Shown piece after piece: positions 57,054-64,000 of a stretch of 64,000 nt of DNA. The stretch is from Plectrocnemia conspersa. Lineage: Eukaryota; Arthropoda; Insecta; Trichoptera; Polycentropodidae. Location: the NCBI GenBank assembly GCA_009617715.1, contig VTFK01000296.1:124001-188000 (forward strand), written 5' to 3'. The first letter of the stretch is position 1. Each line of letters begins with the position of its first letter. The position numbers and the translations under genes are program-made. Below the pieces are notes generated by a model. The model was not told where the DNA came from. It ran no database searches and saw only the letters and a list, made by a program, of their open reading frames with translations.

Positions 57054-59925
57054 TAGAACGATATATCAATGTTACCATTTAGTTAATATGTAATGAATTT
57101 AAATCCTACACTGATGTTTATAAATTACCATTGTATACAGATCAGAATTATACATATTTACAAAAACCATTTAAATCTATAGCTTTTTATTTTTTTCTAA
57201 TCTCAATGTCATTTATTAAATGTATAGATTGAACTAAGCTTCAGTACTAACTTGACTTCATTATTAAACTGACAATCGAACTTAAGTAGAAAAACACGAT
57301 TTTGTGGTTAAATATATTATTAAATACTGCTATGTTTAATTGCATTATATAAAAAAAATATTGTTAGATTTAGAACGATATTTGGTATACACGTATAAAC
57401 TTGTCTTGGTTATTAGTGTTATATGATAACGAATAAGTGAAAGATATGTATAGAAAGCATTTTTTTCTCTAGATCAATATTTAACTAAACCCAACAATAT
57501 TTTTTCTGAATATACCTGTATTCAGGTATTCAACAGATACTGTCCCAAAAACGTGTTTCTAGTCACGTAACACTATTCAGTGATAAAAAAATCTCTTCTG
57601 CAATTCAATGGAACTTTAATTATTAAAAGCAGTTTAATTGTTAAATTCAGGGCCGTAACATATAAATTGTTATTTATTTATTTATTACGACGCATTGTAC
57701 AATTGACATCGGTCACGTTCGTTTATCGTAAATCACCGGAATAAAATATCTGACAATTATGTATTTCTTCTACTAGTATTTTTGCAATTTCGATCGCGTG
57801 AGATGCGATTCGCACATAAATTGCATCATTGACATAACTCAGTGTCAATTTGAGTCTCGGACTATTGTTTTCGAGTCTATTTTTTCCTCCGAAAACTCCT
57901 CAGGATCAAACAGATTCGGTTTATTGCCACGACAGAAAATATATTTGTTTATTCCGAATTGAATATATTATTTTAGTTTTTATTCCAACACAAAAGGCAA
58001 CGACCCGTGCGGTGGAAAATTAGTATTAAATATTAACATAGACATATTTTTAGTCACAATGAAACCGAATTTCGTATGAAAACACGAGGCAGAAAATTTT
58101 GATATTTTTTTTATTTTTCGCTTTTCAATAAAGCACACACGCGTGAGAAACATCCTGTTTGAGCTTTTTAGAGAAAAATTATTGCGTGGAAGCTGTGTAT
58201 ATTTTAATATATATATTTTTCAATTCATTAGTAAAAACTTCCTTTGATGCTGTTCCAAAAATATTATTCAAATCTCAACGAAAAAAATATATATAAAGAA
58301 TATGTAAAATGAAATAATAATTCGCATCGACAGCCCTGAATCATCGGACTTATAAATACATGTATACGATATTTGATGTGAGAATTTAATTATTTTAAAT
58401 TATATTTATTTAATGTAAACCAGATATGTTCGGCTTGTCGAGTCAGGGGTATCGAACTTGATCCTAGTTTATTATATCTATTCAATGACAAAAAAATAGT
58501 TGAACGAACGCAGCTAAAGATATCACCGAAAGTTCTAGGAAAGATTTTTATCTTCACTCGGGTGAATCCATATCGTCGAGAATTACATCATCCACTTAAC
58601 TTTTTTTGTTACCTTTTTTCTAGCTTAAGATAAAAGTTCCAAAGAAACACAAACTGCTTTTTCATCATATTTAATTTATATCTTTCCTAGATCAATTAAT
58701 CACGTCCACTTGGGAGCGCCCTAACTGCCGGTTCTGTTTCTGGATCGCACATATTTTAGGACACATCTCCAACACATGCCTATTTATAGATCAGGGTTGC
58801 AAGTATAAGACCACAAAATCCAAAACATTTAAAGCTCAAGTTTAGCACTGAGGCGCCCGAGCGAAAAATTATATTAATTTGTTGAAAAAAACAAATCAAC
58901 AAATCAAGGGTAAATTAAGATTAGCTAAAATCACAATACTTGTAATTGGAGAGTTTGTGGTGTAACGAATTGTAATAATAATTATAAATTTCTAATTCTG
59001 GGAGCATCTCGGATTATGTGTCGTTTTCATATTACACTTTATTAAATAAAGCTCGGCGTCATATTGCGCGTTTCTCTCGTACTATGAAATTATGGATCAT
59101 TAGCGAAAAAATTATATTACGTTATATTAAAGATAGAAGTTGTGGAAATATTTGTATAATGAGTTTCTTTAAATTAAAGTAAGTATTAGAACATATTAAA
59201 AAAGTTTCACTAATTATTATTACAATATAACTAACCATAACTATAAATTATATTGATATTCAACATTTTTACCCCTCCCTCGTCCCCTTCATATTACTCC
59301 CTATTTTTATTTGAGCTATTGAGTTTTTAAAGCCTTATGGAACGTCAACATTATTAAGGATTATCTTATCCTTCAGGTGTAATTTTAAATAAAATTGAAT
59401 GAAAAATCAAAAGGAATTAATCTATTCTCCAACTTATTTTTTAAACTTATTTTATACAATTTATAATATTTTTCAAGTCAATAAATGATATTTATAAATA
59501 TCTGTTAATTCTAAACTACTCTAAAAAAGCATTAATTATACGAATCCAATGTGATGTATGCGCTTGCAAAGAATGTTAAAATCACAAGCTGTAATTCATA
59601 CTTTGGGCACGTAGCATATCATGTTAACATATACACTAGTCGCTAAGAGACCGAGATAGTACGCGATCTGCATCGCGTAGCTTGGCACCCCGTCACAAAA
59701 ATAAATATTTATTTTTATAATATAATTTTATTTCGCTATTCTTGTTGAATAAATAACATATTTTTTATCTAATAAATTTCTTTAAAAAATGCTCCGTCTA
59801 ATTCTGCATAACACTTATTTTTTTCATCTATTGAGATTAAGTCTAATGAAACTGGATTTAGTGAATATAGATGATAAGATAGCAATATTAATAAACACAT
59901 GTTGGTTAATATCAACATAATAGAG
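57054..59925. other. Intergenic DNA with patches of balanced composition
   Basis: Patches near 57690-57960, 58430-58580, 58700-58860 and 59640-59695 (GACCGAGATAGTACGCGATC) are less A+T-rich but show no frame, splice pair or RNA fold that I can support. Confidence -1.
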
Positions 59926-60212
59926 AATGAGTTGGGCGTAAATCCCATATGAATCCTAGATTTTTAAAATATTTATCGTATCTTGGAGATCAGAATTAGT
60001 GGTTATTATATAATCGTAATTCTGATCGATCATCACAGATCAGGTTTTCATAGATTTTCATAATCTCACGGATGAATTAGCTGTAAATTATAATTTATAA
60101 AATATATGACACTGATTTCAGTCTCGTGTCTCATTATTGTGCTTCATTATATTTACTCCGCTGTAACGTATTGGGCTAACGCCTGTTATGTTTCAACGAA
60201 ATACATAGCTGA
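59925..60212 (+). mobile_element. SINE family C, long-body copy
   Basis: The B-box-like GGGCGTAAATCCCATATGAA is followed by the body TAATCGTAATTCTGATCGAT, CATAATCTCACGGATGAATT and TGTCTCATTATTGTGCTTC. The 3' module is TTTACTCCGCTGTAACGTAT, then GGGCTAACGCCTGTTATGTT. The 74-residue frame 60106-60330 overlaps it and is not a gene. Confidence -1.
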
Positions 60213-60487
60213 TTTGTATTTTAATGAAATAGCACACATTTCATTAGCATTCCAGACCTTCTGGTTTTTATTTATTCGCAAAGTTGCTGTAGCAAGTTAT
60301 AGTAATGCTGTATTGTGGTTAAATGCTTAACCATATAACTGCATCTATTCGTGCATTATTTAAAAAAATGTTGTTACTCAATAAATTGAAGTGATTTACA
60401 GTCTTAAATTATACTAAATAATCTTATTATTAGGCTCAAATGTACCCAATGAGTACTGGCGATTTTCTTGGTGACTTCAATAGAAGC

Positions 60488-60508
60488 CCTCCGCGGTTAA
60501 AGGGTTAA
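60488..60508 (-). mobile_element. Possible piggyBac-like end, weak
   Basis: Read on the minus strand from the TTAA at 60505-60508: TTAACCCTTTAACCGCGG. It shares the TTAA-CCCTTT start with 14180 and 62908 but not the CCGTACATGTACGG palindrome. Confidence -1.
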
Positions 60509-60974
60509 AAAGGCAATACATCTACAGTATTACTTTCGCGTCCAAAAAACAGAAGTCATTGTTTTGCCAGCAGATGGAACATTGCTTTTTTTTGGGAGGC
60601 AGTGAAACCCTATTCTATCTCTGTTTCGATTGTTCTGATTCAGACTGATAGTTGCCTATGCCCTCTTTTTGATTATTGCGTATTAAGGATAAGATGCTAT
60701 CGACATTTTTGGCGTGTCTTGAAAAAATAATAATCATAGCTCTCACAATGTTTTATATGTCTTTATTAAACTTTACCTCAAAACATTCCTATTAGTTTAG
60801 AAGATAATCCACTGTCTATATTTATTAGATACTTGTGAATGAACGGGATAATCTATATTATATTAAATTATAATAAAATTAATATTTTAAAATTATTGTA
60901 AATATTATTAATTAACATAATTTTAATTTAATACCAATTTCAAGCCTCATAAAATTATGTTAATTTTTAATTAA

Positions 60975-61494
60975 ATTAATTATGGTCACACAGTGTGAGC
61001 ACCACCAGTCCCATGCACATATCGCTGCTATCTTTTCAACAGCTTATGCCTACGTCTTGAACCAAACGAGGCAACCTTTTCGATCTCAAACGATCAGTTT
61101 TGAGCCAACCACTCCGAGGGCAGCATTAGATTTCTTGTCTCTCCTCAGAAAGCCCAATCGAATTACTACAAAGCTGACTCTAAAGATCAAATCGACTGCA
61201 ATAATCGATCATTTGACTTTTTTCTTGTATTCCTTTTTCGTCACGATGTCCTGCTCACCGATCGTGACCGTTTAAAACGCGTTCGTTCTCACGTCTAACC
61301 TTTCCAAAAACGGGAAAGGACCTCACTAAACACATTAAAATGTCGATTTGGGACATCAACATAATCTATCACTATTGCACCGTAAAATAACCAACGGCCC
61401 ACTCTAATAAGAGTCATCGAATTATTAGCAATTAAATCTCAACGAAACGAGACTTGTAAATCAACCTTTAGTGCTGCACTGTGCTTTTTGAAAG
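60975..61494 (+). promoter_or_regulatory. Candidate promoter/5' UTR exon region of an unseen gene
   Basis: This is a 500-base island of clearly higher G+C. It contains an arthropod initiator-like ATCAGTTT (61093-61100), the 8-base inverted pair GTCACGAT and ATCGTGAC (61240-61268), and a strong donor AAAG/GTGAGT after 61494. The 97-residue frame 60982-61275 shows no domain. The pattern fits a first non-coding exon whose gene continues to the right of the window. No downstream exon was found. Confidence -1.
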
Positions 61495-62640
61495 GTGAGT
61501 CTTTTTTATTATAATATTTTAAATAAATAAAATTGTTACTAACCCCTGTTTGATGCAACAGTAATCCGTTCTCGATACATAAATGTAACGAAAGTTTAAT
61601 TCACTTAGCAGTGAATCTATATTTAGATAATAATACGCAACCTAAAATAGTTCATTACGAATTTTTTTAAGTTAATTACCTTTATGTTTATTATATAATT
61701 TAGTTAAACTATATATTATGATTCTTGTTTTATTATTTTATATATAATAATATTATAGTAAAATCTTAATAAATGTTCTTATATGCTTCTGTTTTAGCAA
61801 TAACTTTTTAATAAAAATCTTCATGCAATATAATGTTTACATTTGATTCTAATTAGATGGAACATTATAAATATACTCCTTTATATTAATATAAATATAT
61901 ATTATTATTATTTTATGGATTGCAAAGATCTGTCCGCTTAAATATTCCGAATCATTTGAATGTATCGACCATCGCAAAAAGTCCCATAAGCTAAAATCAA
62001 AATGTCTACCACACTTTGCATAATTCTTACACACTCGTAGAATTTATCAAGCCGCTCCAGAATAATTCAACCGAGTTTATACACCTTGCCACCATAAAAT
62101 CCGATATGTCCCAAAAGCAAAATGTATGGCAGATCGACTCAAATCCGTGAGATCATAGGTCATCTTCGAGTTCATGAACAATCTATTATTTTATCATGTA
62201 CCACTATCGCTGAGAATGTGTGGACTTTAAGTCTTTACAGATAAAAGAAACGCGTATTACGAATCAGCCATGGACATTCCCTAGGGTGGTCGATTCGTAA
62301 CACAAAGATGATAAAGGGAAGAATGAGAAGCTTATCAAATGTGGGCGTGAAATAATACTATCAGTATATTTTTGAATTGAATGATAACCGAGGGGCATTG
62401 TAAAACTGAGATAACCTTTCTGAGATGATTTAAATTTATCACAGAATTATTTTATTTATACTTATATCCATGCAAAGGTTTTTAGATTTTTATATGATCA
62501 TCCAAAAACATTGTACAAATTAATAGAAATTTTCCTATATATACATATATATATATATTGCTCATAAAAAACTGCGTATTTATTACCTTTTAGGTATATA
62601 TGTCATTTATATCATATTAATTAAAAAGCTTAAAAATCAG
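61495..62640. other. A+T-rich DNA after the candidate exon, nothing firm
   Basis: A less A+T-rich patch at 61920-62300 has a 61-residue minus frame without domain content. An (AT)n run lies at 62537-62560. Confidence -1.
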
Positions 62641-62814
62641 TCGTATTTGTGTCTCAATGCAATAAACACAATTTAAGTATTACTTACATCCCATCATGAT
62701 TTATCGGCTTTCCTGCGTGCATTTATCAATCCCTAACTTATCCCAAAGAAATTGAATTAATGTTTACAAATTAATGTTCTTATTAATAATATTCATCATT
62801 GATCTTATCTACAA

Positions 62815-62910
62815 TATTTATTTATTTTCAATATATTTGTCGTTTTTAAAATAACTTATGTTTACATAACAAAACAAATACTTGGATTGTTGGAAAAATA
62901 GTGATTATTA
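62815..62910 (+). repeat. First (partial) unit of the right-edge tandem array
   Basis: TTTTCAATATATTTGTCGTT, TATGTTTACATAACAAAACA and GATTGTTGGAAAAATAGTGA match the second half of the units at 63390-64000. The array is then interrupted by a piggyBac-like element end at 62908. Confidence -1.
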
Positions 62911-62995
62911 AATCTTTGAGCGGTATCGCCGTACATGTACGGTGGTCAAGCTTTCACTATTTTGAGGTACATATATGTACATCACTAAAGAAATA
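62908..62995 (+). mobile_element. piggyBac-like element end with palindrome, inside tandem array
   Basis: From the TTAA at 62908-62911 it reads ATCTTTGAGCGGTATCG, then the palindrome CCGTACATGTACGG (62929-62942) and GTGGTCAAGCTTTCAC. It aligns with 14180-14100 in reverse. It follows a unit of the tandem array, which suggests insertion into the array. The far end, expected before 63390, was not recognised. Confidence -1.
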
Positions 62996-63389
62996 ATAAA
63001 TAAAAAACATACGTTTATAGAAACTAATATCAATAAAATAAAAAGTACGAAAAAAATGAACATAGCAAAATATATTTTATATTAATTTAATAAAAAATAT
63101 TCAGAGCCTCTGAATTAATATAAAAAATATTTAACAAAAGCCATAAAAATACATAAAAAATATGTAAAATAAATTAACAAAATTTGATAATAGAAAAGAG
63201 TTCAAATAAATTATTAAAACATACTAATATTTTCAAAAAAGTAGTAAAATAAATCAATTCACTGATTTTTTTTATATAAAATTTACTATAAATGCAATGA
63301 TAAAAAAATAACAACAGAAATAATTATGGAAAAATGCGTACTAATAAATGTGTATAAATTGACTCACTATTCTGAGGGTTCATCATATT

Positions 63390-64000
63390 TACAATTTATC
63401 TCGCTACTAACTTCATATGCAATACAAGGATCTAAGCATTGATCATATTAGTTGTCTACCTTCTTTATTTTTAATATATTTGTGGTTTTTAAAATTAATG
63501 TTACTAAATAAAAAACAAATAATGAAATTGTTAGATAATAAATTTAGTCATTATTAATCATTTTTACCATTCATCTCGCTACTAACTTCATGTGCAATAC
63601 ACGGATCTAAAATTTGCTCAAATTAGTCGTTCAACTTTTTTTAATGTATAAATTTAGTGTTATGGTTAAATAACGAAAAAAATATTTAAATTGTTGGAAA
63701 ATAAATTTAGTCATTAATTAACATATTTAACATTCATCTCGTTACTAACTTCATGCGAAATACACGGATCTAAGCATTGCTCATATTATTTCAATATTTG
63801 TGTTTTTTTTAATTAAATTATGTTTATACAACAAAACAAAAATTAAAATGGCTGAGCAATAAATTTGGTCATTATTATTCATCTCGCTACTAACTTCATG
63901 TGCAACACACGGATCTGAGTATTGCTCGTATTAATCGTTCAACTTATTATTTTTAATATATTTATGATTCTTTATCTTGACTTTCCATTTTCATATATGA
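63390..64000 (+). repeat. Tandem repeat array, unit about 145-175 bp, cut by window edge
   Basis: The block ATCTCGCTACTAACTTCATG recurs near 63397, 63572, 63736 and 63881. Each is followed by TGCAATACACGGATCTAAGC-like sequence, GCTCATATTAGTCGTTCAAC and A+T-rich filler with GTTGGAAAATAAATTTAGTC. Four visible copies differ by substitutions and length. The array continues beyond 64000 and may be a satellite. Confidence -1.

Noticed and set aside
1..64000. A new multi-gene defence, biosynthetic or mobile system
   Set aside because: Only one complete gene and one partial gene are supported, both of ordinary cellular types. The remaining content is repeats and isolated signals with no clustered coding genes.
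63390..64000. CRISPR-like array
   Set aside because: The repeats are long, diverged and without unique spacers of constant length, and the host is eukaryotic. They are tandem satellite-type units.

Overview
This is eukaryotic, very A+T-rich, intron-rich DNA. It is almost certainly from an insect: the one complete gene encodes an arthropod-type GTP cyclohydrolase I, with insect-style introns and sparse coding sequence among many dispersed repeats. I cannot name the order or species. No bacterial, phage, CRISPR or operon-like content is visible.

Layout. (1) 1-5836, minus strand: the 5' part of a multi-exon gene for an Arg/Ser-rich nuclear protein. Six exons join in consistent phase, and the gene runs off the left edge. 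Its acidic/basic segment near the edge suggests the transcription elongation factor IWS1, but the diagnostic C-terminal domain is outside the window. One exon holds a 21-bp coding minisatellite. (2) 5837-12660: intergenic DNA with remnants of dispersed repeats. (3) 12661-33040, plus strand: the GTP cyclohydrolase I gene (Punch/Pu, vertebrate GCH1). Five shared exons encode the catalytic domain. Two alternative 5' coding exons, at 12738 and 25327, end in the same phase, and the second has its own TATA-bearing upstream non-coding exon near 23.9-24.1 kb. The gene appears to use at least two promoters about 11 kb apart and to make isoforms that differ only in the N-terminus (292 and 239 aa predicted). 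(4) 33041-64000: about 31 kb with no gene I can establish. It holds repeats, a broken non-LTR retrotransposon, a few exon-like scraps, two candidate orphan promoter/first-exon regions (52.9 kb and 61.0-61.5 kb) and a tandem array running off the right edge.

Repeats explain much of the non-coding DNA. They include a tRNA-derived SINE family with a conserved 3' module (about ten copies, both strands), two foldback families, a composite element sharing parts with one foldback, elements whose ends look piggyBac-like (TTAA-CCCTTT), a 1.04-kb element with matching terminal inverted repeats, and hAT-like ends.

GTP cyclohydrolase I makes the first intermediate of tetrahydrobiopterin and pteridine pigment synthesis, so its alternative 5' ends probably serve tissue-specific expression. 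I found no functional link to the neighbouring RS-protein gene and no evidence of a new multi-gene system. The best leads are the alternative first exons and the undescribed repeat families. All repeat calls were made by eye, so boundaries are approximate.
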